A program made the position numbers and the translations under genes. Positions 20,609 through 32,329 of a stretch of DNA of 64,000 bases are shown here, one piece after another. The DNA is from Persicaria tinctoria (taxonomy: Eukaryota; Streptophyta; Magnoliopsida; Caryophyllales; Polygonaceae), in contig JBANSL010000007.1 in the NCBI GenBank assembly GCA_037127255.1, forward strand, positions 61,551,038 through 61,615,037, read 5' to 3'. The notes under the pieces were generated by a model. That model did not search any database. It was not told the DNA's origin and worked only from the letters and a program-made list of their open reading frames with translations. Within the stretch, counting starts at the first letter, position 1. The number at the start of each line of letters is the position of its first letter.

Positions 20609-22751
20609 TATCTCTTTGCCTTTTCAGTTCTCATACTTCTGTTCCATTTCGTGACTTCTATTTTTAAAAGGAAATTTGATTTATTTTTCTAACGGCCCAG
20701 ATATAAATATTCGGGTAACGTTTCGAAGGTCGGATACCTTCGTTTGGATGTTGCAATCCAAGTACGGGTCGAGGTTTCAAACCTCTTTTAAGGATCAGTA
20801 TGAAAGAGGGATTTCGAACCCTAAAATCACCGGAAGGTCGTTGGGTACCCTTATCCTGTCCTAATAACTAATTCGCAAACTCATTTAAGAAAATAGAGCG
20901 AAAAACGAAATTAAGATATAGCATGTCGGGTCAAAACCAAATCATAAGTGGAACAATTTACCATTTAGTTAAGTTAGCGGATTAGTCAGGTTCTTCGATT
21001 TCACCAAAGAGATTTCCCGTCACAGAAGCAAGGAGCAGATACCTAATACTATCCACGAAGTCAGGCCCAGTAATCGCCTGCGGGTCCTTTGACCGCACTG
21101 AGGCCATATAATATGCATATACCTAGAATAAAGGATGGTCTAATGCAGTACATAATTTAAACACACAAGGCATGCTTTATCAGGATATAATAAAATGCAG
21201 AAAGACGCCCAAAGAATGCCACATGGCATATCCCTCTCCTACATCTGCCCCCTTCCCGTTAGGGTATACACTGGCCAGTTCATACTATAACATAGCGATC
21301 TCATCATATATGCGCATCATAATCAATCATCATCTCATACTCATCATGCTCAAGCCCGATTGTGCTGGGCTATCATAGCGTCTCCTATAATGACACAACA
21401 ACTCAGGATAAACCCGATGATGTCGAGCTATCCTATGACCCTAGCAAAAGACTCTAGGACTCACAAATAACATAAAGAACAGGGATGCTCATTCATAAGT
21501 GAATGTCCTAAGCATAATACTACATGGCATGCTTTTATACATATGCAACACCTACACACTATATGACACATCAAGCAGGAGGTCCAGGTTACTAAGTATG
21601 CCCCGTAGGATACTTACATGAAAATGCCGAACATCAAAAGATAACACAAGCGAAGTCCAACAAGCAACAATCACCTAACAAATATACAAATATGCATAAG
21701 TTTATCTAAGCCATACAAAGCGCCCCTAACTATGACACATAACTTCACGTATCTCATTTCAGATCATTTCGTCTTATCTCATCGTATATCATATATCATT
21801 TCATGCTCATATCTCACAGCATCATATCATGGCATACTTTCATACTCAAGAGCATATCAGTTGTCATACTTCTTATCATATAATATAACATGCTTGCATA
21901 ACGTAATCTCATAATTCACATCATGCTTCAGAAACAACTTATATTCACCTTATGTATCATAATCAACACCTCATGACAATATCACACATCATAATTTATA
22001 CTAAGCAATTATATCAATATCAATACATGCTTTTCATAATTTACTCACAACAAGTCATTCATTAAGTTAGGCAAAGCAAATCAATTTCCCAAGATTTCCA
22101 AAAACTCTTCAAATCTCAAGTTAGATTAAATCATAACTCCAAACACTTTCTCAAATCATACTTGACTCAAAATCCATTTACAAAACATTCCTCTTTTAAA
22201 TTCGACAAGGTCGGAGCATTTTCAAATATTCCTCTTTAAATTTTATTAAAATTCATTTTCATTTATCATATCAATTTTCATTCTTTAAAACCTTTTTCAT
22301 AATTATTTTTCTTTTAAAAATCAAGTCTAAATAATATATTTTAAATCCCTTTATATTTTAAGATCCATAATTTAATAACATATATAATCCAATTATTAAA
22401 TAATTATCCAAAAATACCCCAAATTAAGTCTTATATTTAATACACATTTTATAAACAGAATTCATAACAAAATTAGGCCCAAATAAAGGAATAGGCCCAA
22501 CTTCAATTTCGGATGCAAGACAGCCCAAACCCCTTTCTCTTTTTTTTCAAAGGAATGAATCCGAACCGGTTCGTGGAAAAAAGAGGTTGAACCGGTCCAA
22601 ATTTAAAAGAAACAGAACCGAACCCTTTTCTATTGTTCATCTCCCCCAAAATTTATCTACATTCGAACGGAGGGAAAAGAAAGAGGGAAGGGAGACTCCG
22701 GATGGCGACTCTCACTCCGATCATTTAACCCGACACCACGGGCATGGAATC
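20609..22751. other. Unassigned repeat-like interval
   Basis: No gene is seen. 21420-21630 is the inverted partner of the dispersed repeat at 6241-6470. 21650-22450 is AT-rich with many CATA/TCATA steps. From 22500 the sequence becomes leader-like. The interval may be an old LTR retrotransposon piece, but no LTR pair, gag or pol was found. A poly-C tract lies just before it, inside the hAT (20240-20259). Confidence 0.45.
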
Positions 22752-23275
22752 TGTTGTGATGTGTTGGAGCCTTTGTCCCAAATCGAAAAACACGAGAACC
22801 CGAGCCTTGCATATAAGTCAGTGGTCACCCCTCCTATTGTCAATTGGTTTTAGGATGGAACCATACTGGTCTTGTATGCTCGGCTTGGGTGCGCATATGC
22901 GCTCGGACGTGTTGACCCCCCACATTATATGACCCGCCAGAATTTAACATGGTATCAGAGCGGAGTAGTCCGGGACCCTGGTCTATTACTAGGCTAACCG
23001 GCCTTAAGGCAAGACGTAAAGTGCAACTGGCATATATTGCGGGGCCAGACAGTTGCACTTGAGGGGGCGTGTTGTGATGTATTGGAGCCTTTGTCCCACA
23101 TCGAAAAACACGAGAACTCGAGCCTTGGATATATATCAGTAGGCCACTCCTCCTATTGTCAATTGGTTTTAGGATGGAACCCCGCTGCTCTTGTGTGCTC
23201 GGCTTGGGTGCGCATATGCGCTCGGACGTGTGGACCCCCCCCCCCCCACATTTTATGACCCGCCAAAATTTAACA
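22752..23275 (+). mobile_element. TRIM: miniature LTR retrotransposon, complete
   Basis: Two direct LTRs start TGTTGTGATGTGTTGGAGCC (22752-22949) and TGTTGTGATGTATTGGAGCC (23070-23275). They end in AATTTAACA. Directly after the first LTR is TGGTATCAGAGC (22950-22961), the primer-binding site for initiator tRNA-Met. Before the second LTR is a purine tract, GAGGGGG. The flanks are GAATC and GAATT, a 5-bp target duplication with one change. The 120-base interior has no coding capacity, so movement would depend on proteins from another element. The second LTR has an expanded poly-C run. Confidence 0.93.
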
Positions 23276-23280
23276 GAATT

Positions 23281-23930
23281 GAACAAGAAAGAAGAGAGAG
23301 GGAGGGTTCTCACCGAGGTTCGAAAAACTTCACCGGAAAACGCCCGTCGGAGTCGATGGAGCTTCGTCGGAGGCGAATTGAAACCGAAATTGGCCTATGA
23401 AGGAAGGTAATGGCTTAAAGGCGGAGCTTTATCATATTTTGAAGCCGAAAGAAAGGGAAGGCGAGCTTACCGAGCTTGAAATTGGAGAACAGAGGAGAGG
23501 AGGTTGGGCGGCTCGGGTTCGTCTCGGCGTTGAAGTAGTTGCTGCTGGGCTTAACTCCTTGGCTCCGGAACAGAGGTGCGGCGCTCGAGGGTGCTCGGTA
23601 GGTGCTCGACTTGATTTTTCTGTGAAAGCGAAGATAGGGGTGGTGCTGGCGATCGGACTTGGAACGGAGGGAGGTTGCCGGCGAAAACAAAGGGGGCGAG
23701 GAGAGTTCTTTCTTGTGTTTGAAATTGTGAGGGAATAGAGAGAAGATGATGGGTTGCTCAAATGCTGCGAGAACCATGGGGAGGAGGGGAGCTTGTTGGG
23801 TCTGATTTCAGGGAAGGATAAGGCAAGGGGAAAATCAAGGGAGTTGTGTTCAACTTGATTTCAAAATAAAGATGAGGAGAGGGGAGGGGACCGATTCTCT
23901 GAGGTTCAACAGAAAAGAGGGTTGGTGAAC
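23281..23930. other. Unassigned GC-richer interval
   Basis: This is purine-rich sequence that looks like a plant gene or retroelement leader. Overlapping frames on both strands (for example 23397-23738) have no recognisable domain. It continues the sequence interrupted by the TRIM and is itself interrupted at 23931 by a CACTA end. Confidence 0.4.
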
Positions 23931-25345
23931 CACTACTAGAATTTTGTTCATAGACATCAGGTAAAAACTGATGTTAATAAAAAAAAAATTCGACGTGTTA
24001 GTGGGTGGTGTTAAAGATCCGAACTTTAGCACATCGGTTTATACCCGATGTCTTTAATAATTTATAACGTCGTTTTTCTTTTTTATAATGACTTGAATGC
24101 ATGAATATAAGTATGTTTTGATTTATTCACCTAATGTTAAATCATTATTATTTTGCATTTCTAGCCATTTGAAGTTTTGTAGGACAACCAAAAAGTTCTC
24201 ATTAACATCGCTATTTTTATAAACCTGATATTTTACATTAATATACACATCGGCTAAGACTTATTCAATTTGTGCATACTCTTTTTTCATGTTTAATTTT
24301 TTATATTATTTTATATAAATATAATGGACCATATTGAATATTTTAAAAAATGATGTTATTATATATTTTCAAATCATTTTCAATATGAAAAATGATTTTT
24401 TTAGTATTTTATAACATCGTTTTACATCACAGTTTTGATGTATGTTGGGCTTTATAAATTAGTTTGTATCTTTATGATCGACGTATCTATAAAGAAGGAC
24501 ATCGTTTTTTTCTCTCGAGTCTGATGTTTTTCATCGAATACCCCTATTGGTTTATATTGTGACCCAGATTTTGCTAATAGAAAATTTAACATTGTGAAAG
24601 ACCAATATATACATCAAGTAATGCAATTAATGGTATGCCTCTTTCATTATAGAGCTAAAAGTCCTTGCACCCTTTTGTCAGCAATGAACGTGTTGGTTGG
24701 ACCAATAAATGCTACGCTAACCTGAAAGGAACAAATCAAATCAAAGTTCAAGACAAATGAGTTGCCAGTTATGTGAAGATAATCATGACATCATTGTATC
24801 ACACACACCCGAAAGCATCCCTTGATAGCAACCTCATCATTTGTAGCAACAAATTCAGCTCTTGACAACAAAAAAAAGAACCTAGAAACAACCTCAAAGG
24901 CAACCGATCACCACAACTCGAAAGCAACCCCAAATGCTTAATTTCGAGGCGCGAAAAAACAGCAACTCCTTTGTCGAAAAAAAACAACAATTGACTCTAG
25001 GGAAAAGTCACAATTTAAAACTCTTTCATGATTCAAAACGTACATTTTTTGGTCAATAAACATTGATGTATAGCATTTGATTCATTGGAGTGCACAAAAA
25101 ATGATTAAATGGTATGAAGCTTGCGAATTGTCCCATACATGCATGTTTTGGACACAAGGTGAAACTAATTTTGTAAATAACAGATATAGCTTTCAAGTTA
25201 GCAGCTATCGGTGCAACTTCAATATATTAATCTCATCTCATTAAGAATCATACTTGTAAAAAAAAAATTAAATCTTCACAAGAAAAAATGTTGTTACCTG
25301 AAATATAAGCTTGAAGCATCTTACTTCCAACCATAGCGAGTAAAC

Positions 25346-25537
25346 TTAGCGACAAAGATCCAACAACTGCTGTACACTGAAGACACCTTTTTTCCGAAAT
25401 GTGGCAATAAGATCCATGGTCATGCTCAGTATCATTTGCAGAGCAGAATCTTTCTCAAACCACAAACCTTGTAAACACGTAAACACAATGACAAAATCAG
25501 CTTGATCACACATTTTTTGTTTATACAGTGAGCCCAT
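25346..25537 (-). pseudogene. DExH14/ASCC3-like RNA helicase exon fragment
   Basis: The minus-strand frame contains FTCLQGLWFEKDSALQMI followed by DLIATFRKKGVFSVQQLLDL. The Sec63 region of the large two-cassette helicases (plant DExH14, animal ASCC3, also Brr2) has MQGLWF-RDSSLWMLPCM followed by D-L--L-KKGI-SVQQLLDI, so the fit is good over about 45 residues. The Trp of LWML is Gln here. It is one exon-sized piece without the helicase motifs, inside a CACTA-type element, so it is a captured fragment. Which of the related helicases it came from is less sure. Confidence 0.65.
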
Positions 25538-25590
25538 TTGTTCAAAAGGCTAGTTTATTTATTTAATCTATTTATTCAAACTTTGGTTTC

Positions 25591-25710
25591 ATAACTTAAC
25601 TAGGTTCACTGCTGCAAGCCTGCAACGCCTGATTTGCTAGGATGATAAACATAACTTAACTAGGTTCACTGCTGCAAGCCTGCAACGCCTGATTTGCTAG
25701 GATGATAAAC
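25591..25710. repeat. Tandem duplication of 60 bases
   Basis: The segment beginning ATAACTTAACTAGGTTCACT at 25591 is repeated exactly from 25651. The copies look identical, so this is a recent duplication within the CACTA-type element. Confidence 0.95.
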
Positions 25711-26991
25711 ATACACAAGTTTAGAGAGTGAAAAGGCTCTTCTTTTGCTTTGCAATACTTACATTTAGGAAGAGAAAAGATGGGTCATACCTGGCTGAAT
25801 TTAAATCAGCTACACGACGTCCCTTCTCGGATATCTTAGCTTCATTGGCAGTGTAAAGTCGTGCGTAGAAATCTATAGTTGTACTTAAAGGTCAGTCGTT
25901 ATATGAGAATTGAGAATAACCAGTTTGGAATGGAAATTAGCAGTCGGATAATCACCTCTAATCACATCATACAACTGCTCATGAATGGCAAAAGCAATTG
26001 TAGGTTGTAAATCATTTAATAATTAAAAAATGAGGCATGGATAAAGATGGCATGTAGACAAGCGCCTATTCACTACTCCGTATGTAAATGTCAACCAATA
26101 CCTACACAAAGGCCAACCATAATGATTAAAAACATAGACAACCAGCTTATTAAGGTCAATGGATATTTTCTGTCTGATGATGAAAGAAACTGACTGGCCT
26201 CGAACTAATCGGTAGGCTTTACAAAGTCAAACTGACCGGACATTCACAACTCCTGAAGGCCCTAAACTATATATATCCAACTGGTGACAACTGAACACTG
26301 GAGAAGTCACAACACTGTTACGCAATGGAATTTTTTGTTGTCCCTCTCTGTTAACTGTCTGCAGTAGTTATCTCGGCCAAATTATAAACATTCAAAGACT
26401 GAAAGGGATACTTTCATCCGTATATGAAGACGTATGATTAAGAATTATTTTCTCATTTTCACCATAATAGACCAACCTTCATATTAATTCCATTATTATA
26501 AATCTTTTATTTTAACCAAGTAAAATATATATAAAGCCTCAATGTTCCATATAAGCCTCAATCTTTTATTTTAACCAATTTGGTGTCTTCTAAAAAAGAG
26601 CAAATAAAATCATCATATTATCTTTTGATTAATCCAATTGAAACTAGCAAATTTATTCATATTAACTAAACAGATTTTAACTACAAGGTAGAGAGTTCGT
26701 GCAAACATCAATCCAGATCATGGTAAATTGAACTATAAGTCTATAATCATTCTCTTTTCCATAAAACCTACTAACCTAGGATTATACTAGATAATCTTTC
26801 CATGAGAAAAATACTATAGAATACTAAAAGACAAGATCATAAAACATCAAAGCCAAGAAAGCAGATATATTTAACCTAAGAAACTGTACATTTAACACAA
26901 AAGACATATGCACTCTTTAATGGCCAACGTAATCACCTGAAGATTGAAGAGAGAGGGTAGAGAACTACACAAATAATAACAGCACAAACCT

Positions 26992-27125
26992 TTCTCATAG
27001 TTTCAGTGATGGCGACTGCAGTCCACGTTGGCCAAACAGCAATAGAAACTAAGTTCAACAAGGCAGATGATGGCGCAGAACAAATTGCAACAGTGACCCC
27101 AGCACCAGCAAGTATTCGCCCCTGG
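26992..27125 (-). pseudogene. Captured exon, not recognised
   Basis: Between an AG acceptor and a GTTTGT donor on the minus strand is an open segment reading GRILAGAGVTVAICSAPSSA, then LLNLVSIAVWPTWTAVAITE, then TMRK. Exon-like borders and balanced composition suggest a piece of a real plant gene taken up by the CACTA element. I cannot name the protein; the segment is hydrophobic enough for one or two membrane spans. Confidence 0.4.
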
Positions 27126-27199
27126 TTCCCAGAAAATGAGATAATCAGAAACAATCCCTTGAAATTTAATATATCAGATGTAGACAGCTTTTTGCCCAC

Positions 27200-29440
27200 T
27201 AAGAATTTTTTGCCTTAAAACTCACCTAAAAGAAATATCAATCTTTTTAAATACCCTTTTGGCCTTTTCTATCTTGAAGCTTATCATTAAAATGCTTTAT
27301 TTTCAAATTTTTCCTTTGAAAAGATCAATCTCAAGACATCTCACATTTTCTAAATCAAGCAGCTTAGGCATCTCACATCTGAAGAGATCTCACATTTTCT
27401 AATGCTTCATATGTGAATAGATTTCTAATTTTCCCTTTGAAAAGATCAATCACAGTTAGAAGAGTTAACCATCAAGCAACTTAGGCATGATGAATCAAAA
27501 TCAATTTACGCCGGACAAATTGGTTTATAAGCTCGGCAACCAGGTATATATGTACTCATTCGTATTTTTTCTAATCAGTGACATAAAAGGGTGGTTTGTG
27601 GGATGAGTATTTTGTTCGTTTCTCTCAATTCCATCAAGATTTTGATCACTTGGTGTCAAAGATGGAAACCTCTTGCTTGGGTTTGTCAGCAGATCAAAGC
27701 GAGAATATTAGAAGGTCGGAGATATAGTACCCTATAGTAAAAGAAAATACATGGAAGGACTACTTTGTACAACAGAGAACTGCTTTTGTTTAACTTGAGA
27801 GTTCTATTTGATCTGATCAGAGAGAGAAAGGATTATCCAAACAATATTTTGTCTAAAGTATATAGCCATCAGAAGAATCTTGGTAACTAGCCTACCAGCC
27901 TATCACTTTGATTTGGAGAAACACAGTCGTTTCAATTAGATGATCCTTTTAAACATTTTTTTTGCTTTAAAGCAAAAACAACTTCAATGCATAGGAAGTA
28001 CAACACATAAAACTAGCAAGTTCGTAAAAGCAAGTTCAGCACATTGTGAAGTGAAGTGAAAAGCAAGTTCGTAAAAGAAAATTGCCTATAGAAACAAAAT
28101 AAGTCTTTTAGCATACGGAGCCTCCTAAAACATATATCAAGAAGATCACAAAACCATACAAATAGCAGTATAAGGAATACTTAACAGTGTTCTTATGATT
28201 TGAAATTTTCATTTTGATGCACATGGTTTGCTTATTTTCATTATCTTTTTCAAAATAAAAATAATTGGTGCCTCTCTACTATGGAACGTGTGCACATGTA
28301 CTCCATCTTGTATTTTGACATCCCATTATCTTGGTCAGGTGATTGTATGCCTTTATGTTTAAGGTTTTCGTCTATCACAAATTGTATATAAACATATCCT
28401 AAAATATTCCTTTGCTCCCAAATTGAATAGGCCAAACTGGCCAGATGATAGGTTCTTGGTAAAAAAGGGTCGGAATTTGAAGTTAAAGGATGTGGTATGG
28501 ATTTTAAAGCTATGACAAGGTTCGAATCCACCTTGTACAATAGGGAAAAATAAAACTAGGTAAAAATCAGTGACCACAAATCCAGATAACTCACTTACTT
28601 TAGGAAGGAACAAATCCTAAATCACAAACATTAAAAATTAAAAAGAGGAATTTCATACCTAGAAATGGAGAACCTTCTCTTCAGTATGAAAGCCCCGAAA
28701 TCAGAGAAGTAGAGAACACCTGGTAAAGCCCCAAATTAGTTTGATTAGCTAAATTAGAGAGTAATTCAAACCTAAAGAAACCCTAAATAAAAATGAATAT
28801 CAATTTCAGCCATAAGGCTCTGAATCTAACCAATTCGCATAAACCCTAAATCGAAAATATTTAAAATTGAAGGCGGAGAAGCGCCCTACCATGAAGAGAA
28901 GGTCAAGTTCCTTGTTTGACAGAGAAGCACCCTACCACGAAGAGAAGCTGAGCTCTAGTTCGACAGCCCGAGAGAAAACAATGAAAGAGAAATTTCACCG
29001 GTCGGGTTCAATGGTGTGAGGAAAGCCAGCCCGAAGATATCGAACTGACCATGAAGAGCGCCACCGCATCCATCTCGAGTTTGACGGTCGCAGAGCCTAC
29101 ATGGAAGGCAAGAGTGGAGAAGGAACGTCTCGCTGTGAACGTGAACAGGAGGAGTCGGGATGTGGGATGTGAGGAGGAAAGATTCGGAAGTGGTGATGTA
29201 TCTCCTTTCAATTTTTCTAAGTATAATTATAAGCTTTTTTTTCTGGGCAAACAATTCAAATTTTTTTTCTAAGTGTCGGGGATATTGGGATTGTGTTTTT
29301 ATGATTTTAAGAAACAAGTACAAATTTCTAGGAAATATTGTAAAGTGTTGGAAAATTTGGGATCCGCCCGCCCATATTCATGGTGAGCGGTAATTTACTC
29401 GGTTCGGATTTCAATTCCACGCCTTAATTTTTTCCAGAAA
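27200..29440. other. Unassigned interior of the truncated CACTA element
   Basis: No protein was recognised. 28850-29210 looks like the leader and first exon of a plant gene: GAGAAGCGCCCTACCA-type repeats at 28876 and 28926, then an open minus frame. Because the related element at 38107 has a similar leader-like zone before its right end (about 44000-44460), this may be a shared feature of the family. Confidence 0.4.
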
Positions 29441-29567
29441 CACACTTTTCACATCGGTCAACAAAATATGGCGATGTCTATTTTGTTTTCCACATCAAAA
29501 ATTTACAAACCGATGTTATATATATTTTTAAAATCATGCGTTTTTCTGACCAATGTTAATCATCCGA

Positions 29568-31405
29568 GCACAACCTTGGTTGAGCAAGCCTGATAGAGAG
29601 AGCCAGACCAACCCGACGTCCAGAAGTCTACTCGATCTCGACAAGCCCTAGTCGAGATCGACGAAGCCCAGTGCCACACCCGGAGTCGACAAGGAGAGAA
29701 GCTGACCGAGAAGCCGAGGACGAGAAGCCGAGGACGAGAAGCCGAGCACACCTCTACTCGATCTAGACAAAGCCTTGTCGAGATCGACAAGCCCCACAAC
29801 ACCGGTCCGAGTCCATGCCGAGGAGAAGCCTGCTCGACCAGACGTCCACCACTCTACTCGATCTCGACGAGCCCTTGTTGAGATCGACGAAGGCCTGAGC
29901 CCAGATCCGAAGCTTGTCGAGTAGAGCCACCCGAAGAGACCTAGTCGATGACCTATCTCTACTCGACATTGACAAGAGGTACTCGAGATCGACAAGCACC
30001 AGGAGCCAAGACCGAGCCACATCGAGCAGAGCTAGCCGGGAAGTCCAGTCGACGATGAACCCTACTCGAGGTCGACGAGCCCTTGTCGAGGTCGAGTAGC
30101 CCAGTTTCCAGAAACGCATCGACAAAGTGCTGTCCGAGTAGAGTTGGGATTCCTTGGGGCCGAAGGAAGTCGATTCTATCCAAATTCCATCATCATCTAT
30201 CCATGGAGGGAAATCTATCAACATCATGAAGACTTACCTAGTTTAGAATTATCTTTTCCTTATTGATTTATTTCCTTAAAACATTTTATTTATCTTTAAG
30301 TATTTTAGATATAATTTTAGATATAGATAGGAGATTCTATCCTTGATTAGCAAGGATTAGAAGGCTATAAATAAGGCCCTAGGGGCTCAGTTTTAATTCC
30401 AATTCAATTTCAGAGAGAAACAAGTAGTTCCACAGAGAAGTTTAGGAGTTCTAAGGTTTTTAGGGTTTTGGCTTTCTGCGAAAGTTGATTGCCGGAATTG
30501 TAAAGGCTTTGAATTTAGTTTTAATGCAAGTTAGTTCTTTTCATCAATCAATGTCTGCGATTGCGATGAGGCGTGAGTAGTCCACCCACTTCTGGGGCTG
30601 GGGTGAGCCCAACGGTGGCCATGTGAGGCGATGCGATAAAGGTCAGATCTTTTTGTGCAATTCATCTTCTATCCCTATGAGCATGATTCTTTTACGAGAG
30701 TTGAAGGTGATCCTTGTTTGTGTTATTAAAGCGAAAGTGATCTTAATGCAACTTGGATTAATTATGTGAAAAGGGTTAGTAACAATTAGGGTTTATGCGA
30801 AAGCCTCTATATGCCTATTTGTTAATGACGAAAGTTATTTGATGGAAAGCATGATCTTTTGTGCCTTTATGTGTTACTTTGCATGGTTATCGTTGTGGTG
30901 TTCGAAATCTGCAATTTAAAGTTTCTGTTTCTTGTCGACATAGAGTAGAGCCTTGTCGAGATCGAGTAGCTGTGGTCGATCTCGAGTAGGGACTGGTCTT
31001 AGTCGAGTTGAGTTTTCTTCTGTTCTTGTCGATTTTCAGTTTCTGTGTTGCTGTTTCTTGTCGATCTCGAGGAGCTGTTTGTCGAGATCGACTAGCCTCT
31101 GCCTTTGCTTTTGTTTCTGCTTTGCTTTGTCTTTTCTGTCTTAGTTTAGTTCATTGCTTTTGTTTATTATTTTCTGCTTTTATTTGTCTTTCTTTCCTTG
31201 CTTCTGTGTTTCTATCTTTCTGCTGCCTTGTCTGTGAGAATTTACAGCGACCTAAGAACTGCTGACGTGCTTCCTCGTGGATTCGATCCTGACTATTCTC
31301 TTACTACAACGGGAGGAAGTCTTGTAATCATTTGCTGAGACAGGGAAGTCATTCTGATTTATATTTTATATTTATTTCATACTTGACCATCCTCCTGCAA
31401 CAACA
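29568..31405 (+). repeat. 5' LTR, truncated at its start
   Basis: It begins at CGAGCACAACCTTGGTTGAG, equal to position 34134 of the other LTR. It lacks about 65 bases (around 30900) that are present in the right LTR at 35478-35542. It ends CCTCCTGCAACAACA. Clustered CTCGATCTCGAC and GTCGAGATCGA motifs fill 29625-30110 and 30945-31095. With the LTR start gone, the upstream part of the U3 promoter region is missing. Confidence 0.9.
30366..30373 (+). promoter_or_regulatory. TATA box of the 5' LTR
   Basis: TATAAATA in the context GAAGGCTATAAATAAGGCCC, conserved in all plus-strand copies of this LTR family. Transcription of the element would start shortly downstream. Confidence 0.6.
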
Positions 31406-31424
31406 AATTGGCGTCGTTGCCGGG
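31406..31424 (+). other. Primer-binding site
   Basis: AATTGGCGTCGTTGCCGGG follows the LTR end. The canonical form in the related copy at 42509 is AATTGGCGCCGTTGCCGGGG; here one C is T, which weakens the primer match. Confidence 0.75.
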
Positions 31425-31449
31425 GAGATATCAATCGCGCCTAGTTTAA

Positions 31450-32325
31450 TTGTGTTTAAGGTTCAAAAAAGCCCATCCCTTTTTCTTACCCTATCACATA
31501 CCCTACCACCACCTACCTCACCGGTACCAACTGGGTGCCAAGCTTTTGCCACTAATTTGTGTTCTTGATTGTGATTTCAAAAGCTTAGGTACAAAGATGG
31601 AAGACTTTGTCGAAGGGAATCCTGCATGGGAAGAATGGTATCAAGATTTGAGACGGAGAAATAGGATCGCAGTGGAGGAGTCACGATTAAGGGAAATAGC
31701 TCGGCTGGAAGACGAAATCCGAAGGCTTGAGGCTTCCATTCAGTCTAAAGGACCATGCCCTCCTCTCGACGAGCCAATTGACCCACTCAATGTCGACAAT
31801 CAGGTATGTCCTTCCTCGAATTTCATTCCTACTTTGCTACCTATTGTTGATGAATCATATGAAGGATCCCAAGGCGAAATAGCACTAGAAGAGAAGAAGT
31901 TGGACATTGTTGACCAGGGCATTCCAATATCGCTTTTACCTTACAAGGTGAAGGCTATCCCCGATGATTTTGAGCAACCGATGTTCATATTCAAGTATGG
32001 GGTCCTAGCAAAGTGGCATGAAGCTCCACATGATGAGGTGGAAATATCTCTTCCCACTCCACCGTTTTGCTGTGGTGGAGACGCGCAAACAAGTCAACCT
32101 ATGAAGCGGAAGAGGTATGATGATGAGGTATGTATATTTTCTTTATATCTTCCTTTATGCATGCCAGCTGGAGCCCAGGAAGATGAATGGGTGAAGCCAT
32201 GGAGCATCCACCCGGGGAGGTTCAAGCTTCTTCACACGATGCCTCTGGATGACATCCCACGCTTCCCACCACCGGAGGAACCACCAGACCCACCTATACC
32301 TCCGGACAAACATGAGCCAGGCTAA
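31450..32325 (+). CDS. Open frame of unknown function in the retrotransposon interior
   Basis: The frame is 291 codons from 31450. The ATG at 31597 (MEDFVEGNPAWEEWYQDLRR) is the more likely start, since the upstream part is Ser/Pro-rich leader-like sequence. From there it has a probable coiled coil (VEESRLREIARLEDEIRRLE), a middle part with acidic and Pro-rich segments, and a tail rich in Pro (PRFPPPEEPPDPPIPPDKHE). A short stretch (KRKRYDDE) resembles a nuclear signal. There are no CCHC fingers and no gag, protease or RT motifs. It may be an element-specific protein or a frame kept open by recent insertion. A captured host exon is also possible. Confidence 0.5.
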   Translation: MCLRFKKAHPFFLPYHIPYHHLPHRYQLGAKLLPLICVLDCDFKSLGTKMEDFVEGNPAWEEWYQDLRRRNRIAVEESRLREIARLEDEIRRLEASIQSKGPCPPLDEPIDPLNVDNQVCPSSNFIPTLLPIVDESYEGSQGEIALEEKKLDIVDQGIPISLLPYKVKAIPDDFEQPMFIFKYGVLAKWHEAPHDEVEISLPTPPFCCGGDAQTSQPMKRKRYDDEVCIFSLYLPLCMPAGAQEDEWVKPWSIHPGRFKLLHTMPLDDIPRFPPPEEPPDPPIPPDKHEPG

Positions 32326-32329
32326 AGCT

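Larger units (their letters stand above)
23931..29567. mobile_element. CACTA-type element, right end lost (same family as 38107-44745)
   Basis: The left end reads CACTACTAGAATTTTGTTCA, then a run of motifs like GACATCGGT and AACCGATGT, matching the complete element at 38107. The right subterminal zone (29440-29567) aligns with 44585-44715 of that element (TTTACAAACCGATGTTA, CTGACCAATGTTAATCAT). It stops before the terminal GATGTCTATGAAC...TAGTAGTG and joins directly to a 5'-truncated LTR. Both neighbours lost their facing ends, pointing to a deletion across the junction. It carries gene fragments and no transposase. Confidence 0.82.

Noticed and set aside
23397..23777. Long overlapping frames on both strands as a host gene
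   Set aside because: GC-rich purine-biased sequence leaves several frames open at once; no domain or splice pattern was seen.
26992..27218. Plus-strand frame beginning MMATAVHVGQ as a gene
   Set aside because: The minus strand has the better exon-like borders (AG before, GTTTGT after), so the plus frame is more likely a shadow.
29560..30230. Overlapping open frames on both strands, Arg/Ser-rich, also at 33997-34796 and 11663-12356
   Set aside because: They are translations of the LTR's repeated TCGAGATCGA motifs, which lack stops in several frames; no domain is present.
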